From Erpobdella octoculata (taxonomy: Eukaryota > Annelida > Clitellata > Hirudinida > Erpobdellidae), in assembly GCA_963978895.1 (NCBI GenBank), contig OZ022239.1, forward strand, positions 38,182,330 through 38,246,329: DNA of 64,000 nt, given 5' to 3'. A model generated the notes under the pieces. That model was not told the origin of the DNA and ran no database searches. It saw nothing but the letters and a program-made list of their open reading frames with translations. Position 1 is the first letter of the stretch; every line of letters starts with the position of its first letter. Below, one piece after another: positions 44,430-57,970 of the stretch. A program made the position numbers and the translations under genes.

Positions 44430-46839
44430 GGTTTACTATCAAAAAGGCGAAAACAGAAGGGTGAACACAAAAGAGCGAAACTAAAAAGGGCGAATGCTAA
44501 AAAGAGCGCACGATAATAAGAGCGAAAATGAAAAGGGCGAAACTAAAAAAGGCGAACAATAAAAAAAAGCGAACATCAAAAAGGCGAAAATAAGTTTGTA
44601 TTATTTATGTTTCAATCAATTTTTAAGAAATCTATTTAAAGTTTTATGGGCAAAAATATTAGAAAAAAATGAATGAGTGGGATTGGGCAAGCGAATGAGA
44701 GTGTGAGCGGGAACGGGAGAGCGAGTGGCAGTAAGGCATTCAGCGGCGTGTGTGCAAGAACGGGAAAACAAATAGGAAAGGAAAGGAAACAGAGGGAGGG
44801 AAAAGGTGAGAGAAAATGATGGGAAAACGTTTAAAAACTCTGAGCAGCCCCGATAGTCATTTTAGATTTAGCCATTTGAGATACTCGCCATTACCGGGTT
44901 CTCTTTCTATCACACACACACACGCACGCGCGCACGAATTAAGCTTCTCTTTTTCATTCAGGCACGCACACAAACAAATACAGTTTTCTCTATCATTCTC
45001 TCGGTTCCATGAACAACAGAACAGCGATAAAACGTGTATTTTATTTGCGTTTCTCTTTTCAATTTTTAGCACTATGTAAAATGTCCGCAATCAAATTTTC
45101 CTGGTTAAAATGTCCAAAGTTATTTCAACCCATTATTGTATAATTAAAGTTTAATTTAACAATGTAATTTATAATATTATTTTTCTTGGTTTATAACTCT
45201 CCACTGCTGGGTATAATTTGTGCATCACTTTTTGTACAGAAACTATAGAGTTAAATAGGTTTTTACATGAGCAAATTTTCCTATAACCAATTTGGTACCA
45301 AAAATACTTATCTATAAATTCAAGTTTGAACTATAATTAAGTAGGAAGTTTTTTGACCGTGACATTGGCATCTGGCACTAATGTGTTTTTAATGTGTTCG
45401 CAAAATTCACATGAGTGAATCTTCATGGGAAGCTATGAGAGAGAGAAAAAGAAGGGAAGAAAGAGAAAGAAGAAAAAGAGAAGGAGACGATTAACTGTTA
45501 TAATCATAGATATGGTTATAATATTCACTAAACATTTAAAACACCCGCGCCACAATATCATCATTATTTAGGAAAAGGGAGAGAAGAAAAACACAAATAG
45601 AAAAAAGAAAAGAAAAAAGAGACAAACAAAACTAAACAAGTAAATTAAAAACGAATTTTTAAAACCAATGCTCTTATATGTAATTAAAACACAAATTTTG
45701 CAATCAATTTTTTCTTATATTACTCTTTTATTTTATATTAAAGTCAAAATATCTTAATATATCGAAATATCAAAATTAATTAAAATTAACTAAATTAATT
45801 GACTTATTGTAAAACTAATAATTGAATATTGCATTGTCTTCTATTTTGAGCATGTATGCAAAATTTGAAAAAAATCTATCATCAGGAAGTGACTCAAAAA
45901 TTGATTGCAAGATTTGAAACAGACAGAGAAACAAACAGACAGACAGAAAAACAGAGACGACGAGTTAATAAAAGCATTGGTAATAATAATAAAAATATCA
46001 TCAAAAAGCATCGAATTTAAATATCTCAACTATTTTCATGAAAATTTCGTACACGCTTGAGAATCGCGGTCAGTGAGTGTGGTTCGTGTTAACTTGGTAA
46101 AATAGTCTGCCAGTCGGTTAGCGTTTTGTGGTCAAGAAAACCCTCAAGAAAACCCTCAAGAAACCCCTCGATAAAACCCTCAAGAAAATTAACTAAATTA
46201 ATTGACTTATTGTAAAACTAATAATTGAATATTGCATTGTCTTCTATTTTGAGCATGTATGCAAAATTTGAAAAAATCTATCATCAGGAAGTGACTCAAA
46301 AATTGATTGCAAGATTTGAAACAGACAGAGAAACAGACAGACAGAAAAACAGAGACGACGAGTTAATAAAAGCATTGGTAAAAAAAATATATAAAGAATT
46401 ATAACGAGAGAAACATTAAAAAGAAAGAATGAGAAAAAAAGAAACATGCATTCTACTAAGGACAAAAAGCGAGCGAGATAGAGAGTGAGAGAAAAAAATG
46501 GGAAAGAGGAACAAAAAATAAAGTACCATGCGTTTCACTAGGGAGAGAGAGAAAGAGAGAGAGAGAGGGATAAGAGATAAAAGAGAGAAAACGAGATAGC
46601 AGAAGAAAGAAAGTTGGTTTGTGCTGCTAGTGTGTGGGTAAAATTATAAATTATAATATTTCATGTTTTCGCTTTTTTGACGTTCGCCTTTTTTATTGTG
46701 CGCTCTTTTTAGTTTCGCCCTTTTCATTTTCGCTCTTATTATCGTGCGATCTTTTTAGCATTCGCCCTTTTTAGTTTCGCCCTTTTATGTTCGCCCTTTT
46801 GTTTTCGCCCTTATGTTTTCGCTCTTTTGATAGGATACC
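44430..46839. mobile_element. Long-TIR MULE-like element 1 (2410 bp)
   Basis: Ends GGTTTACTATCAAAAAGGCG (left, type A) and GATAGGATACC (right, type B). The flanks carry an exact 9-bp duplication TTCTCTCCA at 44421-44429 and 46840-46848. About 170 bp at each end is an inverted array of AAAAGGGCGAAA-like units. Nine-bp duplications and long TIRs are typical of Mutator-like elements. No transposase is present; inside are a captured degenerate Helitron fragment (44690-44840), CA microsatellite and GA-rich tracts. Confidence 0.85.
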
Positions 46840-46978
46840 TTCTCTCCATCCGCCTGTTTCCTTAATCTCAGTTTTACCGTTGCTGAAGCCTTCTTTAAAT
46901 TTATTATAATTGCACATCAATTCCTGCACAAATTCATGAATCATCAAACGACATTGCACTCGCTAGAATCACTCGAGA

Positions 46979-47280
46979 ATGGATCTCAACAGCAAACCTT
47001 CTACTTTTGAATTCATTTCAGTGATGCTTTCTTTAAGGAATGTCAGAATTATTGCTGTGGCCATCTATCGACCTGGAAGTAAACGAGTTTCTGATCAGTT
47101 TTTGAAAAAATTTGGATTGATTCTTGAGGCATTGATTATTTACAACTGTCATATTTTTGTCGTCGGAGACGTGAACATTCACCTGGATAAAGCTGACGAT
47201 GCTTGAACAATTAAATTCAACACTATCATGGAATGCTTTGAGCTCGTCCAGAGCATTTTTTCACTAACCCACAAAACCGG
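46979..47280 (+). pseudogene. LINE endonuclease fragment (copy 1)
   Basis: Reads RIIAVAIYRPGS and HIFVVGDVNIHLDKADDA, the conserved APE-endonuclease motifs of L2/CR1-type LINEs. A stop follows, then MECFELVQSIFSLTHKTGHS in the same frame. The frame is broken by a dispersed repeat (GGTTACTTAATCCCGCTGGG) also found at 57260 and 61235. Confidence 0.8.
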
Positions 47281-47375
47281 ACACAGCATATATGGTTACT
47301 TAATCCCGCTGGGCTCCCTGCAGCTATTATGCAAATGAAATGCTCGTTAACGACACACTGGATATTGTATCGATG

Positions 47376-47522
47376 CATGGACGTCTGTATAATATTATTT
47401 ATTATGCCGGGTCGGTTTAAGAACCTACACGCTACAATAAGAAAGTCGGACAACTACCGTACACATCAGCGCACGCAAGGCTCAAGCATGACCGTCCAGG
47501 TGCTATTATACAGACGTCCATG
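47376..47522. mobile_element. 147-bp MITE (copy 1)
   Basis: Ends CATGGACGTCTGTATAATA and TATTATACAGACGTCCATG with ATCGATG on both sides. Copy 2 is at 52340-52486. Confidence 0.8.
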
Positions 47523-47529
47523 ATCGATG

Positions 47530-47920
47530 CAAGGAAACTCTCGAGAAACTTCCCACTGGTAGGAGAAAGGTTAAGAAGAGACCGGTCGAGGAAATTATTT
47601 ATAACTCGAAGGAGGTTTGGCTAAAAAAGCAGAAAAAAGATAAATCTTATTTCGAAGCTCTTGCTGCCAAAAAACAGCTTCTGCCAGTGCCTCTTACTGC
47701 TCTTACAAGAAATATCCAAAAGGCTGAAAATGGTCTAGTTCTCGAGGAGAGATATTATAAAGAATTAAGTTTAAACACAACTGCAATCCTATGCAAGAGT
47801 GGCAATGAAAATTTATATTTCGATGATTTTGTCACTTTGTATGACAGGGAATGGTTATCAATCAGCAAGATTGATTGACTATTATGTAGCAAGTATAATC
47901 AATCCGGATAATATTAATTA
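47530..47920 (+). pseudogene. Ulp1-PHD gene, N-terminal part (copy 1)
   Basis: A lysine-rich coiled stretch (VWLKKQKKDKSYFEALAAKK) leads to LYDREWLSISKID, which resembles the start of Ulp1/C48 protease domains (a Trp-Leu followed by an Ile/Asn-Asp substrate-groove motif). A TGA follows and then the Helitron 3' end at 47921. The protease core resumes after the Helitron at about 49129. The assignment rests on position and partial motif. Confidence 0.55.
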
Positions 47921-49117
<1,197 letters not shown>

Positions 49118-49128
49118 TATAATAGAAT

Positions 49129-49464
49129 GTGACTTGCGACTTGACTCGCGCATGTTTCGATAACACGTTTAAAGAAAATCCAAATGTTTTCGACATTGAT
49201 TTTAGATCGAAACGATACAATATCTTTTTGTATCTTAAAAACAACAATCACTACTGTCTTTTGGTTCACGACAACATCGAACAAACATTTTATTTTTATA
49301 ATCCTATTGGACCAGAAGAAAAAGAAAAAGAGGCAATGGAGAAGATTTTTTGTAATTTTATCGAAAACTTCAATTCTGAGCACCCTTATGCCGATAGAGG
49401 AATTAATCCAATTTTCAAGAAATCCTCACCACCAACCACTCCCTACCAGAACGATGCCGACAAC
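49129..49464 (+). pseudogene. Ulp1-PHD gene, protease core (copy 1)
   Basis: Reads [20 protein letters not shown], where the His lies in the NHY context of Ulp1/C48 active sites, then FYFYNPIG, with the Asp position replaced by Asn, and TPYQNDADN, the oxyanion-hole Gln region. The catalytic Cys-Gly that should come next is separated by the MULE-like element and found at 56838. Dead as it stands. Confidence 0.75.
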
Positions 49465-51803
49465 GGTATCCTATCAAAAGAGCGAAAACATAAGGGCGAA
49501 AACAAAAGGGCGAACATAAAACGGCAAAATTAAAAAGGGCGAATGCTAAAAAGATCGCACGATAATAAGAGCGAAAATGAAAAGGGCGAAACTAAAAAGA
49601 GCGCACAATAAAAATGGCGAACGTCAAAAAAGCGAAAACATGAAATATTATAATTTATAATTTTACCCACATACGAGCAGCACAAACCATCTTTCTTCTG
49701 CTATCTCGCTTTCTTTTTCTTCTTTCTCTCTTTTTCTCTTTCTCTCTCTCTCTAGTGAAACGCATGGTATTTTATTTCTTGTTCCTCTTTCTTTTTTTCT
49801 TTCACTCTCTATCTCGCTCTCTTTTTGTCCTTAGTAAAATGCATGTTTCTTTTTTCTCATTCTTTTTTTTAATGTTTTTCTCGTTATAATTCTTTATCTA
49901 TTGTCTTTTTTGTTTTATTTGTCTCTCTTTTCTTTCTTTTTCTATTTGTGTTTTTCTTTTCTCCCTTTTCCTAAATGATAATGATATTGTGGCGCGGGTG
50001 TTTTAAATGTTTAGTAAATAATATAACAGTTAATCGTCTTCTTCCCATTTTCTTCGTTCTCTTTCTTTTTTCCCCCTCTCTCTCTTTTTTTCTCTCTCAT
50101 AGCTTCCCATGAAGATTCACTCATGGGAATGTTGCGAACACATTAAAAACACATTAGTGCCAGATGCCAATGTCACGGTCAAGAAACTTCCTACTTAATT
50201 ATAGTTCAAACTTGAATTTATAGATAAGTATTTTTAGTACCAATTTAGTTATAGGAAAATTTGCTCATGTAAAAACCTATTTAACTTTACAGTTTCTGTA
50301 CAAAAAGTAATGCACAAATTATACCCAGCAGTGGAGAGTTATAAACCAAGAAAAATAATATTATAAATTACATTGTTAAATTAAACTTTAATAATACAAT
50401 AATGGGTTGAAATAACTTTGGACATTTTAACTAGGAACAATTTGATCGCGGACATTGTACATAGCGCTAAAAATTGAAAAAAAGAAACGCAAATAAAATA
50501 CACGTTTTATCACTGTTCTGTTGATCATGGAACCGAGAGAATGATAGAGAAAACTTTATTTGTTTGTGTGCGTGCCTGAATGAAAACAAGTAAATTAAAA
50601 ACGAATTTTTAAAACCAATGCTCTTATATGTAATTAAAACACAAATTTTGCAATCAATTTTTTTCTTATATTACTCTTTTATTTTATGTTAAAGTCGAAA
50701 TATCTTAATTATATCGAAATATCGAAATTAATTAAAATTATCTAAATTAATTGACTTATTGTAAAACTAATAATTGAATATTGCATTGTCTTCTATTTTA
50801 AGCATGTATGCAAAATTTGAAAAAATCTATCATCAGGAAGTGACTCAAAAATTGATTGCAAGATTTGAAACAGACAGAGAAACAAACAGACAGACAGAGA
50901 AACAGAGACGACGAGTTAATAAAAACATTGGTAATAATAATAAAAATATCATCAAAAAGCATAAAATTTAAATATCTCAACTATTTTCATAAAAATTTCG
51001 TACACGCTTGAGAATCGCGGTCAGTGAGTGTGGTTCGTGTAAACTTGGTAAAATAGTCTGCCAGTCGGTTAGCGTTTTGTGGTCAAGAAAACCCTCAAGA
51101 AAACCCTCAAGAAAACCCTCAAGAAACCCCTCGATAAAATCCTCAAGAAAATTAACTAAATTAATTGACTTATTGTAAAACTAATAATTGAATATTGCAT
51201 TGTCTTCTATTTTGAGCATGTATGCAAAATTTGAAAAAAATCTATCATCAGGAAGTGACTCAAAAATTGATTGCATGATTTGAAACAGACAGAGAAACAG
51301 ACAGACAGAAAAACAGAGACGACGAGTTAATAAAAGCATTGGTAAAAAAAATATATAAAGAATTATAACGAGAGAAACATTAAAAAGAAAGAATGAGAAA
51401 AAAAGAAACATGCATTCTACTAAGGACAAAAAGCGAGCGAGATAGAGAGTGAGAGAAAAAAATGGGAAAGAGGAACAAAAAATAAAGTACCATGCGTTTC
51501 ACTAGGGAGAGAGAGAAAGAGAGAGAGAGAGGGATAAGAGATAAAAGAGAGAAAACGAGATAGCAGAAGAAAGAAAGTTGGTTTGTGCTGCTAGTGTGTG
51601 GGTAAAATTATAAATTATAATATTTCATGTTTTCGCTTTTTTGACGTTCGCCTTTTTTATTGTGCGCTCTTTTTAGTTTCGCCCTTTTCATTTTCGCTCT
51701 TATTATCGTGCGATCTTTTTAGCATTCGCCCTTTTTAGTTTCGCCCTTTTATGTTCGCCCTTTTGTTTTCGCCCTTATGTTTTCGCTCTTTTGATAGGAT
51801 ACC
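49465..51803. mobile_element. Chimeric long-TIR element 2 (2339 bp)
   Basis: Both ends are of type B (GGTATCCTATC and GATAGGATACC). The left flank is GCCGACAAC and the right flank TTCTCTCCA, so there is no target duplication. The left part matches element 3 and the right part matches element 1. This is the product expected from recombination between the two. Confidence 0.9.
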
Positions 51804-51942
51804 TTCTCTCCATCCGCCTGTTTCCTTAATCTCAGTTTTACCGTTGCTGAAGCCTTCTTTAAATTTATTATAATTGCACATCAATTCCTGCACAAATTCA
51901 TGAATCATCAAACGACATTGCACTCGCTAGAATCACTCGAGA

Positions 51943-52244
51943 ATGGATCTCAACAGCAAACCTTCTACTTTTGAATTCATTTCAGTGATGCTTTCTTTAA
52001 GGAATGTCAGAATTATTGCTGTGGCCATCTATCGACCTGGAAGTAAACGAGTTTCTGATCAGTTTTTGAAAAAATTTGGATTGATTCTTGAGGCATTGAT
52101 TATTTACAACTGTCATATTTTTGTCGTCGGAGACGTGAACATTCACCTGGATAAAGCTGACGATGCTTGAACAATTAAATTCAACACTATCATGGAATGC
52201 TTTGAGCTCGTCCAGAGCATTTTTTCACTAACCCACAAAACCGG
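51943..52244 (+). pseudogene. LINE endonuclease fragment (copy 2)
   Basis: Identical to the copy at 46979, with the same stop and the same inserted repeat. Confidence 0.8.
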
Positions 52245-52493
52245 ACACAGCATATATGGTTACTTAATCCCGCTGGGCTCCCTGCAGCTATTATGCAAAT
52301 GAAATGCTCGTTAACGACACACTGGATATTGTATCGATGCATGGACGTCTGTATAATATTATTTATTATGCCGGGTCGGTTTAAGAACCTACACGCTACA
52401 ATAAGAAAGTCGGACAACTACCGTACACATCAGCGCACGCAAGGCTCAAGCATGACCGTCCAGGTGCTATTATACAGACGTCCATGATCGATG

Positions 52494-52884
52494 CAAGGAA
52501 ACTCTCGAGAAACTTCCCACTGGTAGGAGAAAGGTTAAGAAGAGACCGGTCGAGGAAATTATTTATAACTCGAAGGAGGTTTGGCTAAAAAAGCAGAAAA
52601 AAGATAAATCTTATTTCGAAGCTCTTGCTGCCAAAAAACAGCTTCTGCCAGTGCCTCTTACTGCTCTTACAAGAAATATCCAAAAGGCTGAAAATGGTCT
52701 AGTTCTCGAGGAGAGATATTATAAAGAATTAAGTTTAAACACAACTGCAATCCTATGCAAGAGTGGCAATGAAAATTTATATTTCGATGATTTTGTCACT
52801 TTGTATGACAGGGAATGGTTATCAATCAGCAAGATTGATTGACTATTATGTAGCAAGTATAATCAATCCGGATAATATTAATTA
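52494..52884 (+). pseudogene. Ulp1-PHD gene, N-terminal part (copy 2)
   Basis: Same as the copy at 47530, ending at the Helitron 3' terminus. Confidence 0.55.
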
Positions 52885-54049
<1,165 letters not shown>

Positions 54050-54060
54050 TATAATAGAAT

Positions 54061-54396
54061 GTGACTTGCGACTTGACTCGCGCATGTTTCGATAACACGT
54101 TTAAAGAAAATCCAAATGTTTTCGACATTGATTTTAGATCGAAACGATACAATATCTTTTTGTATCTTAAAAACAACAATCACTACTGTCTTTTGGTTCA
54201 CGACAACATCGAACAAACATTTTATTTTTATAATCCTATTGGACCAGAAGAAAAAGAAAAAGAGGCAATGGAGAAGATTTTTTGTAATTTTATCGAAAAC
54301 TTCAATTCTGAGCACCCTTATGCCGATAGAGGAATTAATCCAATTTTCAAGAAATCCTCACCACCAACCACTCCCTACCAGAACGATGCCGACAAC
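54061..54396 (+). pseudogene. Ulp1-PHD gene, protease core (copy 2)
   Basis: Identical to the copy at 49129. This copy is directly collinear with the C-terminal part at 56832 across element 3, whose 9-bp target duplication (GCCGACAAC) lies within the NDADN-coding sequence. Confidence 0.78.
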
Positions 54397-56831
54397 GGTA
54401 TCCTATCAAAAGAGCGAAAACATAAGGGCGAAAACAAAAGGGCGAACATAAAACGGCAAAATTAAAAAGGGCGAATGCTAAAAAGATCGCACGATAATAA
54501 GAGCGAAAATGAAAAGGGCGAAACTAAAAAGAGCGCACAATAAAAATGGCGAACGTCAAAAAAGCGAAAACATGAAATATTATAATTTATAATTTTACCC
54601 ACATACGAGCAGCACAAACCATCTTTCTTCTGCTATCTCGCTTTCTTTTTCTTCTTTCTCTCTTTTTCTCTTTCTCTCTCTCTCTAGTGAAACGCATGGT
54701 ATTTTATTTCTTGTTCCTCTTTCTTTTTTTCTTTCACTCTCTATCTCGCTCTCTTTTTGTCCTTAGTAAAATGCATGTTTCTTTTTTCTCATTCTTTTTT
54801 TTAATGTTTTTCTCGTTATAATTCTTTATCTATTGTCTTTTTTGTTTTATTTGTCTCTCTTTTCTTTCTTTTTCTATTTGTGTTTTTCTTTTCTCCCTTT
54901 TCCTAAATGATAATGATATTGTGGCGCGGGTGTTTTAAATGTTTAGTAAATAATATAACAGTTAATCGTCTTCTTCCCATTTTCTTCGTTCTCTTTCTTT
55001 TTTCCCCCTCTCTCTCTTTTTTTCTCTCTCATAGCTTCCCATGAAGATTCACTCATGGGAATGTTGCGAACACATTAAAAACACATTAGTGCCAGATGCC
55101 AATGTCACGGTCAAGAAACTTCCTACTTAATTATAGTTCAAACTTGAATTTATAGATAAGTATTTTTAGTACCAATTTAGTTATAGGAAAATTTGCTCAT
55201 GTAAAAACCTATTTAACTTTACAGTTTCTGTACAAAAAGTAATGCACAAATTATACCCAGCAGTGGAGAGTTATAAACCAAGAAAAATAATATTATAAAT
55301 TACATTGTTAAATTAAACTTTAATAATACAATAATGGGTTGAAATAACTTTGGACATTTTAACTAGGAACAATTTGATCGCGGACATTGTACATAGCGCT
55401 AAAAATTGAAAAAAAGAAACGCAAATAAAATACACGTTTTATCACTGTTCTGTTGATCATGGAACCGAGAGAATGATAGAGAAAACTTTATTTGTTTGTG
55501 TGCGTGCCTGAATGAAAACAAGTAAATTAAAAACGAATTTTTAAAACCAATGCTCTTATATGTAATTAAAACACAAATTTTGCAATCAATTTTTTTCTTA
55601 TATTACTCTTTTATTTTATGTTAAAGTCGAAATATCTTAATTATATCGAAATATCGAAATTAATTAAAATTATCTAAATTAATTGACTTATTGTAAAACT
55701 AATAATTGAATATTGCATTGTCTTCTATTTTAAGCATGTATGCAAAATTTGAAAAAATCTATCATCAGGAAGTGACTCAAAAATTGATTGCAAGATTTGA
55801 AACAGACAGAGAAACAAACAGACAGACAGAGAAACAGAGACGACGAGTTAATAAAAACATTGGTAATAATAATAAAAATATCATCAAAAAGCATAAAATT
55901 TAAATATCTCAACTATTTTCATAAAAATTTCGTACACGCTTGAGAATCGCGGTCAGTGAGTGTGGTTCGTGTAAACTTGGTAAAATAGTCTGCCAGTCGG
56001 TTAGCGTTTTGTGGTCAAGAAAACCCTCAAGAAAACCCTCAAGAAAACCCTCAAGAAACCCCTCGATAAAATCCTCAAGAAAATTAACTAAATTAATTGA
56101 CTTATTGTAAAACTAATAATTGAATATTGCATTGTCTTCTATCTTGAGCATGTATGCAAAATTTGAAAAAAATCTACCATCAGGAAGTGACTCAAAAATT
56201 GATTGCAAGATTTGAAACAGACAGAGAAACAGACAGAGAAACAGAGCCGACGAGTTAATAAAAGCATTGGTAAAAAGGGTAAAAGAGAGGCTTAATTTGT
56301 GCGCACGTGCGTGCGTGAGATAGAAAGAGAACCCGGTTATGGCGAATATCTCAAATGGCTAAATCTAAAATTACTAACGGGGCTGCTCGGAGTTTTTAGA
56401 GGTTTTCCCATCATTTTTCTCTCACCTTTTTCCTCTCTCTGTTTTCTTTCCTTTCCTATTTGTTTTCCCGTTCTCGCACACACGGCCGCTGAATGCCCCG
56501 CTGCCACTCGCTCTCCCGATCCCGCTCACACTCTCACTTGCTTGCCCAATCCCACTTGCTCTTCCGCTCCCGCTTCATTTTTTTCTAATTTTTTGGCCCA
56601 TAAAACTTTAAATAGATTTTCTTAAAAATTTATTGAAACATAGAAAATACAAAATTATTTTCGCCTTTTTGATGTTCGCTTTTTTTATTGTTCGCCTTTT
56701 TTAGTTTCGCCCTTTTCATTTTCGCTCTTATTATTGTGCGCTCTTTTTAGCATTCGCCCTTTTTAGTTTCGCTCTTTTGTGTTCACCCTTCTGTTTTCGC
56801 CCTTATGTTTTCGCCTTTTTGATAGTAAACC
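54397..56831. mobile_element. Long-TIR MULE-like element 3 (2435 bp)
   Basis: Left end GGTATCCTATC (type B), right end GATAGTAAACC (type A), with an exact 9-bp duplication GCCGACAAC at 54388-54396 and 56832-56840. It is inverted relative to element 1, except for an internal segment (about 55519-56275) that runs in the same direction as 45638-46375. A captured Helitron 3' fragment (ACTAACGGGGCTGCTCGG) sits near 56380. Confidence 0.88.
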
Positions 56832-57139
56832 GCCGACAACTGCGGTATTCATGCAGGAATATTTATCGCCAGGTTTGCACGGGGCGCGAATTTAAATGAA
56901 TCCTTTGATCCTGACGAAAAAAGAAAGGAGTTGATTAGTGAAATCCTTCTTTCTTCGGACGATATGACCAGTTATTGTTTGTATTGTGGAGTGCATGAGC
57001 CTGAGGATGGAAGCAACTGGGTAGAATGTGGATTGTGCAAAAGATGGGTTCATCATAAATGTACCAAATTAATGTTAACAACGGAAGACTTTTAAAAGCA
57101 GAGGTTTACGTGCGAGCTCTGCGTCAATTTCTTTTAGAC
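56832..57139 (+). pseudogene. Ulp1-PHD gene, C-terminal part
   Basis: Begins DNCGIHAGIF, supplying the catalytic Cys of a Ulp1/C48 protease, then FDPDEKRKELISEILL and a PHD finger: CLYC, NWVECGLC, WVHHKC and, after one in-frame stop, FTCELC. The stop lies between the fifth and last Cys pairs. It is the continuation of the core at 54061 once element 3 is discounted. The same order is seen at 14145-14470. Confidence 0.78.
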
Positions 57140-57444
57140 TTTTTTTGATTATTTAGACACAAATAAAGACTTTAATTTTTAAAACTGAGTATACATTTTA
57201 TTGCCCCAATAGATACAATATTCGGTGAGTCGTTAACAAGCAGTTCATTTGCATAATAGCTGCAGGGAGCCCAGTGCGATTAAGTAACCATATGTTGTGT
57301 CGTGTGCGTCAAAAGTTAGATTTTTAAAGTTCGTATAACTTTTAACTTAAACATAATAAATCTAGTTTGTTTTTAACATAGGATTGGAATTAACAATTTC
57401 TATTCAGACTTGTTTCAATTTTTAAAAATGGACCAGATTATGCC
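57140..57444. repeat. Flanking repeat, copy 1 left part
   Basis: From about 57215 (CAATAGATACAATATTCGG) this is the first copy of a ~560-bp tandem duplication whose second copy starts at 61190. The hAT at 57445 is inserted in this first copy. Confidence 0.85.
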
Positions 57445-57970
57445 CAGTGGCGAATTTAGCCTAGGCGCACTAGGCACGCGCCTAGGGCCCCCAAATTTTA
57501 GGGGCCCCCAAAACTTGAAAAATGAGTTTTTTGGAGGCTTCAAAATATTTCGCACAAAAAAATTTAATAAGTTTGAGAAAAATTAATTTTACATTTTCAG
57601 ATAATATATTTCATAATTATTTCTAAATATTTTTGTACAACGTATGAAAAAAAAATATACAAACAACAATTTCTGCGTTGCCAAAAATGCGCGCACGAAT
57701 TTTCGCTCAACCCTAAATTAAAAATTGTATACAAACTTTTGAATTGTGGTAAAATTCGAACACTATTGGCGCATCTTACGTCACAGATTTTAATTAAAAA
57801 TTTCAATTCAAATTTTAATTTTTTGCAATAACTAATTGTTAATTGCCAGTTTATTACACTATTTTAATAATTTTGTTCTTTCTACCATCTACGCTTTGTG
57901 TGGATGAATGATCATTTTTCCTTTCTGTTGTAGCTGATTCTGATTGCGACACAATCGTTTCATTAAAACA

